DNA of 64,000 nt from DTU019 sp050949825 (GCA_050949825.1 JBMNGL010000018.1:62001-126000), one strand, 5' to 3'; positions 18,383 to 27,424 are shown, numbered from the stretch's first letter. The notes: a model not told the origin generated them from the letters alone. Numbers and translations: made by a program.

Positions 18383-19405
18383 TTAAGCTTTTCCTGATGA
18401 GTATTTTAGGGTTTCTCCACCCAACATAACGGGCCGGTTAGCTATGGCCTTAATCAACTGGCTGCTATGGTGTGCCAATTTCATTTTTCTGCTCATTTTA
18501 GTTATTTCGTAATATGGCGTCTGTACCGGGCTAAAAGCGCGAAAAAAGCGCTCTATCCGTTCTACGGGCGAGCCTTCAAAATCGAAAACCCTCGTTACAG
18601 TCGATGCAAATTTTATGGCTTCCCATATAATGAGACTGTTGGCTCCGCTATTTCTCAGGGCAGGGTCTTGTCCGCCCAATATATAGTAGGCTGAGTCGGG
18701 ATCCCAGACCAAATACAATGCAGCATGTATACGACCCTGTGCATCCTCTGCAAAGAACATTTTTCGGGCGTCATGTGCAACACAGGCAGCATCAACCTTT
18801 GATACAAAATCATAGGTATAGGATGATTTGAGCCCCTGTCTTGCAAATGCCATATCTTTGATTTCTATTAACTTATCAAGCCCTAAATCACATCTAATGG
18901 CTAACTTCTTTTCCGCTTTGCGAATGTTATTGCGGACATTATTTTCATTTAAAAAGCCCTTCCACAATCTGTCGGGATCACTTATATCTTCTATCCTTTG
19001 AGTGTATCTTGTTGTCTGCTGATAACCTGCCCAGTAAAAAGGCAGCCAATTGGTAATATACGGGGAAAAGCACTGGGAAAAATGATCAAACTTTAAAGCC
19101 TCGATTTGGTGAATGATGCCATTCATTACTTTCTTTTCGTATGAAAGTCTTTTTGCCGTATTCTGTCCGGGAGGATATTTAATCCAAATTCCATTCGTAA
19201 ATGTAAGGTCTGGTTGTTGTATAAAATTCAATCCGTATTTTTTGCGCATATAGTAGGGCAGGCTGGCAACGATTTTACCGTTCTCCTCGACTATCAGAAC
19301 GTCCCAGTTGCCCTCGCCGCAAACTGCATCCATCCACCAGTCTTGTGAAAAGATGGGTATGGTGCAATCTTTACAAAATTGACGATACTTTTCTTTATTG
19401 GTCAT
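18383..19405 (-). CDS. FemAB/BioF2-like GNAT acyltransferase, copy B
   Basis: 340 residues and a tandem paralogue of the downstream gene. The first ~130 residues are very similar between copies, while the middle third (acceptor-binding region in this fold) differs more, which suggests different acceptors or acyl donors. VFDFEGSPVER near residue 290 is the conserved C-terminal motif. Start ATG has GGGGGGT upstream. The two aminated/acetylated sugar products of the Wbp-like enzymes nearby are natural candidate substrates, by inference. Confidence 0.68.
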   Translation of the reverse strand: MTNKEKYRQFCKDCTIPIFSQDWWMDAVCGEGNWDVLIVEENGKIVASLPYYMRKKYGLNFIQQPDLTFTNGIWIKYPPGQNTAKRLSYEKKVMNGIIHQIEALKFDHFSQCFSPYITNWLPFYWAGYQQTTRYTQRIEDISDPDRLWKGFLNENNVRNNIRKAEKKLAIRCDLGLDKLIEIKDMAFARQGLKSSYTYDFVSKVDAACVAHDARKMFFAEDAQGRIHAALYLVWDPDSAYYILGGQDPALRNSGANSLIIWEAIKFASTVTRVFDFEGSPVERIERFFRAFSPVQTPYYEITKMSRKMKLAHHSSQLIKAIANRPVMLGGETLKYSSGKA

Positions 19406-19650
19406 TGTTTTTACCCCCCGAATCGTTAAATACTTTTAATATCCTCATCGAATTAGAATGAATCCCTACCTCGGCGCTGCTGGTCTTTAATAACTGCACG
19501 AATCTTTTTTATCATTGAACCGGTAAGGAGTAAAAGCTTCTTCCATCTCTTATTCCCGTCCTTTCCTGGTTGATTAAGATTTATTATGTATTTAATCAAA
19601 GCGCCTAATTATTCGGTTGGGCTTTTTTGATATCTCCTCGTTTTATCTGA

Positions 19651-20646
19651 TTAGTTTTTCTGATAATAAATTTGCTCCAGAAGGTTTAATGATTTTCTGC
19701 CTTCGGCACCATCACTAAGTGGGCTGGCTTTGTTGGTTATGCAATCGATTACATTGCGATAATAGCCGGTGTGACCGAAGCCGTATACGGAATCCGGTTT
19801 GGTGTTAAATTGTTCAATGTCTTTATCGTAGGGCTGCCGGTCAGCAAAATCCCAGTATTCGATTTTGTTCATGGAAGTCCCAGCTATGCGAGCTGTGCCT
19901 TTTTCGCCTAAGATCGTAATGGAGCCTTCGCGGTTTTGGGGGTAGGTCAGGATGGTAACATTGATATTGCCGATAATGCCGTTTCGGAAACGAATAATAG
20001 CGGATCCGGTATCTTCAGTTTCAATTTTACGAGCCAGGGTAGCTGTGATGGATTTTACTTCTGTGATAGGCCCTCCGAACCACTGTACCATGTCAACATA
20101 ATGAGAGGCCTGGTTCATAAAAGCTCCGCCATCCAGTGCGCGGGTCCCCCGCCAGGGGGCCATGTCGTAGTAATCCTGGGGACGGCTCCAGAAGACATTG
20201 GAACTGATCATATATATTATTCCGAAACGTCCTTCTACAAAAGCCCGTCTGACCAGTTGGATACTGGGGTTAAGCCGGTTTTGCAGAACTACGAATAATT
20301 TGACTCCGGCTGCTTCGCAGGCTTTTATAAGTTCATCACCATCATTCAATCTGCAGGCCATGGGTTTTTCAGTCAGTACATGCTTGCCAGCTTTAGCTGC
20401 CAGGATGCCGTGCTCCGGGTGAAGGCCTGATGGGGTGCAAATGGCGATAAGGTTAATATCAGGATCGGAGAGCATTTCCTGATATTCGGTGGTCCAATTG
20501 GCGATTTGATACTTATCTGCAGCTTCCCGGGCACGATCTGCGATAATGTCACAACAAGCTAAGCAGCAGGCATCGGGTTGAGCAGCAATCGCTTCAAAAT
20601 GGTTTTTGGAAATTCTCCCACAGCCAAGTAAACCAATTTGTATCAT
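19651..20646 (-). CDS. Gfo/Idh/MocA oxidoreductase, WbpB/WlbA-like
   Basis: 331 residues. GLLGCGRISKNH at residues 5-16 binds NAD; EKPMA near 94 and the LDGGAFMNQASHYVDMVQW stretch near 172 carry the catalytic lysine and histidine of the family. In the WbpA-E route this enzyme oxidises C3 of UDP-GlcNAcA so that WbpE can aminate it. The neighbours encode the matching dehydrogenase, acetyltransferase and aminotransferase, which makes this assignment firm at the pathway level. AGAGGAGAG precedes the ATG. The 245 bases to the downstream FemAB gene hold no ORF, so a second promoter there is possible. Confidence 0.8.
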   Translation of the reverse strand: MIQIGLLGCGRISKNHFEAIAAQPDACCLACCDIIADRAREAADKYQIANWTTEYQEMLSDPDINLIAICTPSGLHPEHGILAAKAGKHVLTEKPMACRLNDGDELIKACEAAGVKLFVVLQNRLNPSIQLVRRAFVEGRFGIIYMISSNVFWSRPQDYYDMAPWRGTRALDGGAFMNQASHYVDMVQWFGGPITEVKSITATLARKIETEDTGSAIIRFRNGIIGNINVTILTYPQNREGSITILGEKGTARIAGTSMNKIEYWDFADRQPYDKDIEQFNTKPDSVYGFGHTGYYRNVIDCITNKASPLSDGAEGRKSLNLLEQIYYQKN

Positions 20647-20695
20647 ACGATCTCTCCTCTATTAACAATGGTTAACGTCATAATGGTCTGCGCCT

Positions 20696-22600
20696 TTATA
20701 ACAACTCAATGTTGTTGCGGTTTTTGACATCCTTCATGGTGTTTTTGGTGTCAAAGATATACTGGGCGTTGGCCTGAACAAAGTTATAATCTACGCCCCG
20801 GGTGTGGTTAGTGGTGATGACAACAATATCAGCGCTTTGGACTTTGGCCGCACTCAATTCAGAAATGCCTGCCTTAAGGGAGCCTTTCTGTCTGTATTCC
20901 CTGATAAAGGGGTCATAGTATTCCACTTCAGAACCGGCTTTTTCGAATTGTGCGATGACTCTTATAGCGGGGCTTTCCCGGTAATCATCGATGTCGCCTT
21001 TGTAAGCTACCCCCAGAATCAGTACCCTGGCACCATTTAAAGTTTTTTTGCAGCGATTTAGTATTTTGCCGGCACGTTCAACAATGTATTCGGGCATACG
21101 GTCGTTAATCATCATGGAGGATTCAATCATAGAGGTGTGGAATCCATACTCTCTAGCCTTCCAGGACAGGTAGTAGGGGTCCAGGGGAATACAGTGACCT
21201 CCCAGGCCGGGACCGGGATAAAAAGGCGTGAAACCAAAAGGCTTGGTTTTGGCCGCTTCAATGACTTCCCAGATGTTGATGTTCATTTTATTGCAGAGCA
21301 TGGCCAGTTCGTTAATCAGGCCAATGTTAACGTTGCGATAGGTATTTTCTAATATTTTTTCCATTTCTGCTATCCTGGGGCAGGAGGCTTCAAAAATATC
21401 TGCCTGCAGTACATTTCTATACATGGCAGCAATCACTTCGGTGGCGTCTTTGCCTACGCCGCCTACGACTTTGGGGGTGTTTTTGGTTTGGTGGATGAGG
21501 TTTCCCGGATCCACCCGTTCGGGGGAAAAAGCCAGAAAAAAGTCTTCTCCGCATTTAAGCCCTGACCCCTGTTCCAACAGGGGAAGCATTAATTCTTCGG
21601 TTGTACCTGGATAGGTAGTGGATTCCAATACTACCATGCTGCCTTTGCGCAGGTATTGGGCTACAGCTATAGTAGAGTCTCGTACATAACTAATATCTGG
21701 CTGCTGGTATTCATCCAAAGGGGTGGGGACGGCGATGGCAATGAAATCTGCATCTTTAATAAAACTAAAGTCATTAGTTGCTGACAACATGCCTTTTTCC
21801 ACTAATACTTTCAATTCACTATCTACTACATCACCAATATAATTAATTCCACGATTAACCATCTCAACTTTACTGGTCTGTATATCAAAGCCTATGGTCT
21901 TATAACCTGCCTTGGCCTTTTCCACTGCTAAAGGCAGGCCAACATACCCTAATCCTACGACTGCCACGGTAATTTCCCGGGCTTTGATTTTATGTAGTAA
22001 AGTATCTTTCAGGGAGGTTTTTGACTCTTCCATAACAATTCCATTGGCATCATTGTAACGCCTACCACATGAGGCGCATTGGGCGTGACCGGTCAGGTCG
22101 AAATCAAGCCGGGCTCCACATTGACAGACATAGCCGATAATCGCGCCAGGGTTGCCGACCAGGAGGGCGTAATCGGGGACATCTTTGGTTACCACAGCAC
22201 CTGCACTAATAAATGCATAACGGCCTATAGTATTCCCGCATAGTATCGTGGCATTGGCACCTATACTGGCGCCTTTTTTGATGAGGGTAGTTCTGTATTC
22301 ATCTTTACGATTAATAAAACTGCGGGGATTAATTACATTTGTAAAGACGCAGGATGGGCCTAGAAAGACATCATCTTGGCAGATTACTCCGCTGTAAATA
22401 GAAATATTATTTTGAATTTTAACCCTGGCCCCCACAGTCACATTGGGCGCAATAACTACATTCTGCCCGATATTACAGTTTTCGCCGATTAAGCAGTTAG
22501 CCATGATATGGGAAAAATGCCAGATCTTCGTCCCCGGACCGATCACACAGGGTTCATCAATATAAGAAGATTCATGGACGAAATAATCCTTTTCCTTCAT
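20696..22600 (-). CDS. WbpD-WbpA fusion: hexapeptide N-acetyltransferase joined to UDP-sugar 6-dehydrogenase
   Basis: 634 residues. Residues 1-~160 are a left-handed beta-helix acetyltransferase of the WbpD type (IGPGTKIWHFSHI, then hexapeptide turns). Residues ~163-185 hold four cysteines in two C-x-C/C-x-x-C pairs, a probable small zinc ribbon. From ~211 a full UDP-glucose/GDP-mannose dehydrogenase follows: VAVVGLGYVGLPLA, VVLESTTYPGTT and the catalytic cysteine in GGHCIPLDPYYL. WbpA makes UDP-GlcNAcA at the beginning of the route and WbpD acetylates the 3-amino group at the end. The ATG overlaps the upstream aminotransferase stop (ATGA). Confidence 0.85.
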   Translation of the reverse strand: MKEKDYFVHESSYIDEPCVIGPGTKIWHFSHIMANCLIGENCNIGQNVVIAPNVTVGARVKIQNNISIYSGVICQDDVFLGPSCVFTNVINPRSFINRKDEYRTTLIKKGASIGANATILCGNTIGRYAFISAGAVVTKDVPDYALLVGNPGAIIGYVCQCGARLDFDLTGHAQCASCGRRYNDANGIVMEESKTSLKDTLLHKIKAREITVAVVGLGYVGLPLAVEKAKAGYKTIGFDIQTSKVEMVNRGINYIGDVVDSELKVLVEKGMLSATNDFSFIKDADFIAIAVPTPLDEYQQPDISYVRDSTIAVAQYLRKGSMVVLESTTYPGTTEELMLPLLEQGSGLKCGEDFFLAFSPERVDPGNLIHQTKNTPKVVGGVGKDATEVIAAMYRNVLQADIFEASCPRIAEMEKILENTYRNVNIGLINELAMLCNKMNINIWEVIEAAKTKPFGFTPFYPGPGLGGHCIPLDPYYLSWKAREYGFHTSMIESSMMINDRMPEYIVERAGKILNRCKKTLNGARVLILGVAYKGDIDDYRESPAIRVIAQFEKAGSEVEYYDPFIREYRQKGSLKAGISELSAAKVQSADIVVITTNHTRGVDYNFVQANAQYIFDTKNTMKDVKNRNNIELL

Positions 22601-23784
22601 GAAACGGCCTCCTTCAGCGCCCCTAAAACGCAGGCTTGTTCATCACGGGTTATTTCAGGGAAACAAGGCACGGCAAAGGTGCGGTGGGAGAGGTATTCAG
22701 CCACGGGCATGTCTCCACTTCTGTAATGAAGTTCTTTATAGGCTTTCTGCAAGTGCAGCGGAATAGGGTAATAGATACCTGTGGCGATGTCCTTTCCCTT
22801 AAGGTGTGCTGCTACCTGGGCGCGTTTTTCGGTCTGCAGAATATAGAGGTGATAAACCGATTCTGTATGATTAATTGTTTCTGGAGTGACATATGCAGTT
22901 TCAGCCAGCTCATGGTTATAAAATCTTGCTATTTCCTGACGACAGCTATTATAGTGGTCCAGTTTTTTCAATTTGATCCTGAGGATGCCCGCCTGAATTT
23001 CATCCAGCCGGGAGTTGTGACCAATCATATAGTTATTGTATTTATTTGGTTTAAATAAGGTACTATCGCCCATAAATTCATCCTCTTGCTCATTTACAGC
23101 AGAGAGGAGTCCATAAGCAATTCGGCCTGATTCTCCACTGCCGTGTGATCGTAAGGCCCGACAAATAGCAGCCAATTTGTCATCATTGGTGGTGATCATG
23201 CCTCCATCACCTGCACAGCCTAAATTTTTAGTGGGGAAAAAGGAGAAAACCCCGACATCGCTCAGACCACCGACTCGTTTTCCGTGATAACGCGCTCCTA
23301 CTGCCTGGCAGGCATCTTCGATGACTTTGAGACCATGATTACAGGCAATGGAATTTATATGGTCCATTTCGGCGGGTTGGCCGAAGAGGTGTACAGGCAT
23401 AATGGCTCGCGTTTTTGTTGTAATGGCTGCTTCGATTAGGTTTTCATTAATATTGTAGGAATCAGGCCGTACATCCACAAATACGGGTGTGGCACCTACC
23501 GCGGAAATGCTCTCCGCAGTTGCGAAAAAAGTAAATGGCGAAGTGATTACTTCATCGCCAGGGCCTATGTTTAATGACTTCAGAGCAATTACCAGTCCAT
23601 CTGTGCCGTTGCCAACTGAAATAGCATGCTTCACACCACAGTAGGCAGCGAATTCTGCCTCGAATTGTTTTACATAGGCTCCCATGATGTAGCTACCTGA
23701 GGCTAAAATAGAGTATACAGTTGACTCAACTTCTGGTTGGATATCTTTAAACTGGCGTTGCAGGTCTAGTAATGGAATCTGCAC
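22597..23784 (-). CDS. DegT/DnrJ/EryC1/StrS aminotransferase, WbpE-like
   Basis: 395 residues. EDACQAVGARYHGKRVG and SFFPTKNLGCAGDGGM (the lysine in PTKNLG holds PLP) are diagnostic of sugar aminotransferases, as is the start IPLLDLQRQF. WbpE-type enzymes put an amino group on C3 of the 3-keto-UDP-GlcNAcA made by the Gfo/Idh enzyme. Start GTG at 23784 follows AAGGAGT. Overlaps the fusion gene by four bases, so the two are coupled. Confidence 0.85.
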   Translation of the reverse strand: MQIPLLDLQRQFKDIQPEVESTVYSILASGSYIMGAYVKQFEAEFAAYCGVKHAISVGNGTDGLVIALKSLNIGPGDEVITSPFTFFATAESISAVGATPVFVDVRPDSYNINENLIEAAITTKTRAIMPVHLFGQPAEMDHINSIACNHGLKVIEDACQAVGARYHGKRVGGLSDVGVFSFFPTKNLGCAGDGGMITTNDDKLAAICRALRSHGSGESGRIAYGLLSAVNEQEDEFMGDSTLFKPNKYNNYMIGHNSRLDEIQAGILRIKLKKLDHYNSCRQEIARFYNHELAETAYVTPETINHTESVYHLYILQTEKRAQVAAHLKGKDIATGIYYPIPLHLQKAYKELHYRSGDMPVAEYLSHRTFAVPCFPEITRDEQACVLGALKEAVS

Positions 23785-23830
23785 GGTCTTACTCCTTCTA
23801 AAGAAATTTGGCTCATCCAGCCTGATTCAC

Positions 23831-24517
23831 TTAACAGAAAATATTGGCGGACATTGTTTTCACTTTGTTTAGTACGACTCCGATGAGACGGGCATTGGCC
23901 CGGGCAAATTGTTTCCTTGCACAACGTGCCTCATCTATGCGGGTATTTCCCGGCCGGACTACCAGAACACTGCCATCTGCCTGGGCGGAGAGAATGGCAG
24001 CATCAGTCGTAGCCAGCATTGATGGAGAATCTATAAATATATAATCATATTTATCCACCAGGCTTGGCCACAGCGCCCGGGTGTGTGCCGAATTCAGTAT
24101 CTCGGCAGGGTCGGGAGGGACGGGTCCGCTGGTTACGACAGACAGATTACCCTCCATCCTTTTGATGACTACTTTATCAAGACCTATGTTCTGATAAATA
24201 CAGGTGGTAAATCCTATTTCGTTGGATAAATTGAAGATTTTATGCAGAACTGGTTTGCGCAGATTACAATCAAGTACGAGTATTTTGTAGTTGGCCTGGG
24301 CCATCACAACTGCCAGATTAGAGATAACAGTGGATTTGCCATCCGAGGCATTGGGACTTGTAAACAGGATCGTCCGAAAGGTTCGCTCGATGCCGGCAAA
24401 GCCCATATTCGTCCGCAGCACCCGATAGGCCTCAGACGCTGCTGAGCCAGGCCTGCGCAGTGTGATTAGTCCCTGAACGAATTCATATTTTGGTGATTTG
24501 GGTTTATGAAAAATCAT
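23831..24517 (-). CDS. CpsD/CapB-like P-loop ATPase (BY-kinase type)
   Basis: 228 residues. Walker A SPNASDGKST (residues ~50-59), Walker A' ILVLDCNLRKP and Walker B YIFIDSPS match bacterial tyrosine kinases that steer polysaccharide export with a Wzz-like partner, which is the next gene upstream. Two oddities are visible. The A' motif reads DCNLRKP where D-x-D-x-R is usual. The C-terminus ends MSANIFC with no tyrosine cluster, the region that is autophosphorylated in classic BY-kinases. It may still be an ATPase partner without the usual phospho-switch. Overlaps the Wzz-like gene by four bases (ATGA). Confidence 0.78.
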   Translation of the reverse strand: MIFHKPKSPKYEFVQGLITLRRPGSAASEAYRVLRTNMGFAGIERTFRTILFTSPNASDGKSTVISNLAVVMAQANYKILVLDCNLRKPVLHKIFNLSNEIGFTTCIYQNIGLDKVVIKRMEGNLSVVTSGPVPPDPAEILNSAHTRALWPSLVDKYDYIFIDSPSMLATTDAAILSAQADGSVLVVRPGNTRIDEARCARKQFARANARLIGVVLNKVKTMSANIFC

Positions 24518-25236
24518 AGAATACCTCCAAAATAATTATGTTTTCTGTTGTCAGACTCAATCGGGATAAGTCCCAGTACCGGTACACGCAGGGCCTGGTC
24601 TATGTCTTCCAATGTCTTTACGGTAGTATCCAAATATTCCATTAAAAGAGCCATAAAAATGGAAAGCAGGAGTCCCACCATAAAGGCCATAGCGATATTT
24701 AATTTTATGTTAGGCTTAATTGGACTTGTTGGAGTATTGGCTGGGGAAATCACTACAACAGAAGAAAACATGAATTGTTTCATAAGCTCCAGGTATTCAT
24801 ATGACAAGGCATCGGCTATTTTACGAGCCATGACCGGGTCGGTGTGGTTCACTTTTAATTCAATCAGATTGGAGTCCTTGACGATACTGGCATTAATCAT
24901 TCCCGATAAACTATTAATGGTCTGGTTGGTTAAATTGAGCCTTACGATGACTCGTTTCATAAGGGCTTCGCTTTTCATCTGCCCTAAATAGGTGTTCATA
25001 GTCAGAACCGGCGAAGGGGATTGACTTAACAACTGACTGAATTCTAGTTTTTCGGATGCCTTTGTTACCATCAGCAGGGTTTTCGCCTGGTAAATCGGTT
25101 TCATAATGAAAGTACTGATCAAGCCTGCAGCGAGGACAGTCAGCAGGGTGATAAGGATGATCAGTTTGTTCCATTTTCGTAGTATTTTTAGTACCTGGCG
25201 CAAATCCAATGTGGTATTTTCTTCGATTGAACTCAT
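24514..25236 (-). CDS. Wzz/CapA-type polysaccharide chain-length protein
   Basis: 240 residues with a membrane helix near residues 25-45, an extracytoplasmic coiled region, a proline-rich SPANTPTSPIKPN motif and a second helix near 180-205: the topology of Wzz/YveK-type co-polymerases. The family sets chain length and anchors the BY-kinase partner. It is the first gene of the polysaccharide operon; AGAGGAG precedes the ATG. Confidence 0.85.
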   Translation of the reverse strand: MSSIEENTTLDLRQVLKILRKWNKLIILITLLTVLAAGLISTFIMKPIYQAKTLLMVTKASEKLEFSQLLSQSPSPVLTMNTYLGQMKSEALMKRVIVRLNLTNQTINSLSGMINASIVKDSNLIELKVNHTDPVMARKIADALSYEYLELMKQFMFSSVVVISPANTPTSPIKPNIKLNIAMAFMVGLLLSIFMALLMEYLDTTVKTLEDIDQALRVPVLGLIPIESDNRKHNYFGGIL

Positions 25237-25796
25237 GAAAGCTACTCCTCTCAGACAAGTACAGATTAATTATGCAATAGATGGTAAATTATGGCAACGG
25301 AGAAGAAAGTAGTATTTACTCTTTTAAGGCCAGGAAAATAGCCGAAGAACGCTTACTTTGTTGATGAAAAGAGGAATTTTTCGTATTTCTAAAGGAAATC
25401 CGGATATCTATAATATCCAGCCACCCGCATCCTGGCTCCGGAGTGTATGATGGCCTCGCATTCCCGGGGGCGATATCCGTAGCCATCATGGACCCGCCCT
25501 TCATCCTAAACCGGACGTTTCCATGCCATTCCCTTCTCTCGTGCGTGGTCCATGAAAATCGAATTACAGGCCAGGTAAAACATTTTCGACTACTGCAATT
25601 ACGACTGCATATGGGTTAACAAAAGGCGTGAAAACAAGCGATTAGTCATGAAATAGACATCGCAGGAAAGCCTATATATAGCCATTTAATAAAAACAAAG
25701 ATATAGAACCCCTCATTCGCAAAGAGGAGGTCAGAAGTTTGAATCCCCTCATCTTCATTGGCCTTCCCTTTATCTCGTTTTACGATAATTCATCAC
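25237..25796. other. Upstream region of the polysaccharide operon
   Basis: About 560 bases with no convincing gene. The - strand here must hold the operon promoter. A hairpin GGATATCTATAATATCC (about 25404-25420) and other GC-rich complementary segments at 25420-25500 could form a leader structure, but I recognise no known riboswitch. The + strand segment 25722-25755 (GAGGTCAGAAGTTTGAATCC) looks like a tRNA T-arm scrap. Confidence 0.35.
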
Positions 25797-25820
25797 AAAA
25801 AAGCCCGGCAAATGCCGGGT
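25797..25820 (-). terminator. Minus-strand terminator-like hairpin
   Basis: On the - strand ACCCGGC-ATTT-GCCGGGC is followed by TTTTTT. A good intrinsic terminator, but no intact - strand gene lies just upstream of it before the tRNA at 27350, so it may be left over from a lost gene or block read-through into the polysaccharide operon. Confidence 0.65.
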
Positions 25821-26373
25821 ATAAGAGGGTTATTAAACTGGTTTTTTGTAAGCTATTTTGAAAGCCACTTTGTTGGCTACGATGTTTGTTCACAATGTTT
25901 ATGGGCAGATTTCAATGATGGAACTTTCTCCAACGGATAAATTTACAATAGCTGTGAACAGTGAAGGTATGTATAATCGATTTTAAAAAACTCCCTTTGT
26001 CTTTAAAAGCCAATTTATATGTAATGCTGGTCGATTTAGATATTGGGAAAATCGTTAGAGAAGAAAAATTATGTGAGTACAAATAGTAATATCCACTCCA
26101 TAGCCATGTGTATGTTTAATTAGGTGTGATCTCTTATGAAAGAAACCTCCCGGAACTGCATAAACTTGAATGGGAATTTTCAAGGTTTATTAATCAAATG
26201 GTAACAATTACCTTAACATATAATGAGATTTCCCCAGCAGAAGATTCAAGGGCTGATTTAGATGAAAGCATTTAAACTAGATCACATTGACCTGCGAGAT
26301 GACGAGAATGATATTCCTTTTTGACATAAATTTGCAAAGATTCCCTGGATACATAACGAAAGGAGTGACCCCC
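25821..26373. other. Decayed coding-like fragments, no intact gene
   Basis: Short + strand open pieces are visible, for instance one starting near 25917 (MMELSPTDKFTIAVN) and one near 26131-26274 (NLPELHKLEWEFSRF). Stops and frame changes separate them. They look like remains of former genes that I cannot name. Confidence 0.35.
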
Positions 26374-26580
26374 ATGAAGTTGCCGGTAATATTAACTCCG
26401 GGTGAAGATGGATGGATAGTGGTTGAGTGCCCCGTGCTGCCAGGCTGCATATCACAGGGCAAAACAAGAGAGGAAGCATTAAAAAACATTATAGAGGCCG
26501 CTGAACTCTGGCTGGAAGAAGAACCACAAGGATTTAATTTGCAGCATGTGGAACTCGCAGAAATCGAGGTAGCAATATAA
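26374..26580 (+). CDS. hicB: HicB-type antitoxin
   Basis: 68 residues from the ATG at 26374 (GGAGTGACCCCC in front); a longer frame begins at 26287 without support. MKLPVILTPGEDGWIVVECP, LPGCISQGKTREEALKNI and the following E-A-x-E-L-W-L are the HicB partial-RNase-H-fold signature. HicB neutralises the HicA mRNA interferase. Its stop overlaps the hicA start (TAATG). The order hicB-hicA is the reverse of the E. coli arrangement but is common elsewhere. Confidence 0.85.
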   Translation: MKLPVILTPGEDGWIVVECPVLPGCISQGKTREEALKNIIEAAELWLEEEPQGFNLQHVELAEIEVAI

Positions 26581-26800
26581 TGCCATCTCTACCCGTTATT
26601 TCAGGCCAACAGGCCATAAAGGCGTTTGCTAAAAATGGATGGGTATTTGTTAGCCAGAAGGGAAGTCACATGAAATTGGCCAAGGACGGTTTTCGACCCG
26701 ACTAATAATTCCTGATCACAAAACTCTTGATCGAGGGACATTGCGTAGCCTGATAAGGAAATCTGGCCTTACCGTTGAGGAGTTTATTGTTTTACTTTAA
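26580..26800 (+). pseudogene. hicA: Frameshifted hicA toxin gene
   Basis: From the ATG at 26580 the frame reads MPSLPVISGQQAIKAFAKNG, then VSQKGSHMKLAKDG, the HicA double-stranded-RNA-binding fold with its catalytic histidine in GSH. It then goes off frame at a run of four T (26690-26693) and stops at 26705. Moving one base restores TRLIIPDHKTLDRGTLR and continues to the TAA at 26798, the normal HicA ending. One inserted base therefore breaks the toxin while the antitoxin is intact. Either the toxin is dead or this is a homopolymer sequencing error. Confidence 0.8.
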
Positions 26801-26820
26801 AGGAAAAGCGAGGTGACGAT

Positions 26821-27218
26821 ATGGCTGAAACAAAGCAGATTGAGGTACACGGGGAAATGGTTGACAATGATCTATTATTTACCCAGTGGAACGGCAAACT
26901 ATGCACCCTAATTCAGTTGATTCCTGGTTCCGAAAATTTAAGGCAGACAACAACCTTCCGGAAAACCTTAAATTTCATGGATTAAGGCATACCAACATCA
27001 CCCGCTTACTAAAGGCAGGCGTAGACTTAGGCACTGTTTCCGACCATTCTGGCCATTCTACCAGAACCATGACATTGGATTATTACGATCCCGATGTCGA
27101 AGCACTCAGGGACGTAGCAAATAAAGCTAATGATATTTTTGACCTGGGAAATATTGTTCCAAGCCTCTTAAATCATCCCGTCAACATCTACCGTAAAAAA
27201 GAAATAAAGGCAAAATAA
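26821..27218 (+). pseudogene. C-terminal remnant of a tyrosine recombinase (phage-type integrase)
   Basis: Residues from about 26940 read NLKFHGLRHTNITRLLKAGV, VSDHSGHSTRTMTLDYYDP: the R-x-x-H box, the second H and the catalytic tyrosine of a phage integrase. The first half of the enzyme is missing, and the upstream piece (DNDLLFTQWNGK, ending at 26900) is in a different frame, so at least one base is lost at about 26902. It ends 131 bases before the 3' end of tRNA-Val, the usual place for an element that used the tRNA as attachment site. Confidence 0.8.
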
Positions 27219-27304
27219 TTTATATTCCAGTTACCTACAGTTAGGTATATTTGCATCCTCTTTGTCGGCAAATCTGTCGGCAAGCCGTTTTTGGCACTCG
27301 CGGA

Positions 27305-27336
27305 TAAAAAATACCGGGGCTTTAAAACCCCGGTAT
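27305..27336 (-). terminator. Terminator of tRNA-Val
   Basis: On the - strand ATACCGGGG and CCCCGGTAT form a perfect nine-pair stem, followed by a run of T. It starts 14 bases after the CCA of the tRNA. Confidence 0.85.
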
Positions 27337-27349
27337 TGCTTGTCTTTCA

Positions 27350-27424
27350 TGGTGGGCCGTATAAGATTCGAACTTATGGCTTCTTCCGCGTCAAGGAAGC
27401 ACTCTCCCACTGAGTTAACGGCCC
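27350..27424 (-). tRNA. tRNA-Val (anticodon GAC), CCA encoded
   Basis: Acceptor GGGCCGT pairs with ACGGCCC, D-arm ACTC/GAGT, anticodon stem CTTCC/GGAAG around TTGACGC (anticodon GAC), T-arm ATAAG/CTTAT around TTCGAAT, then A-CCA. All arms pair fully and the length is 75 with CCA. A single tRNA with its own terminator; an integrase remnant lies downstream of its 3' end. Confidence 0.92.

Noticed and set aside
25237..25500. A known riboswitch leader for the polysaccharide operon
   Set aside because: There are complementary segments, but no motif of a class I can name.
25722..25755. A second tRNA gene
   Set aside because: Only a T-arm-like piece is recognisable; no acceptor or anticodon stem can be formed.
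26821..27218. A complete integrase and a live prophage or integrative element
   Set aside because: The N-terminal half is missing, a frame break is visible, and there are no phage or conjugation genes.
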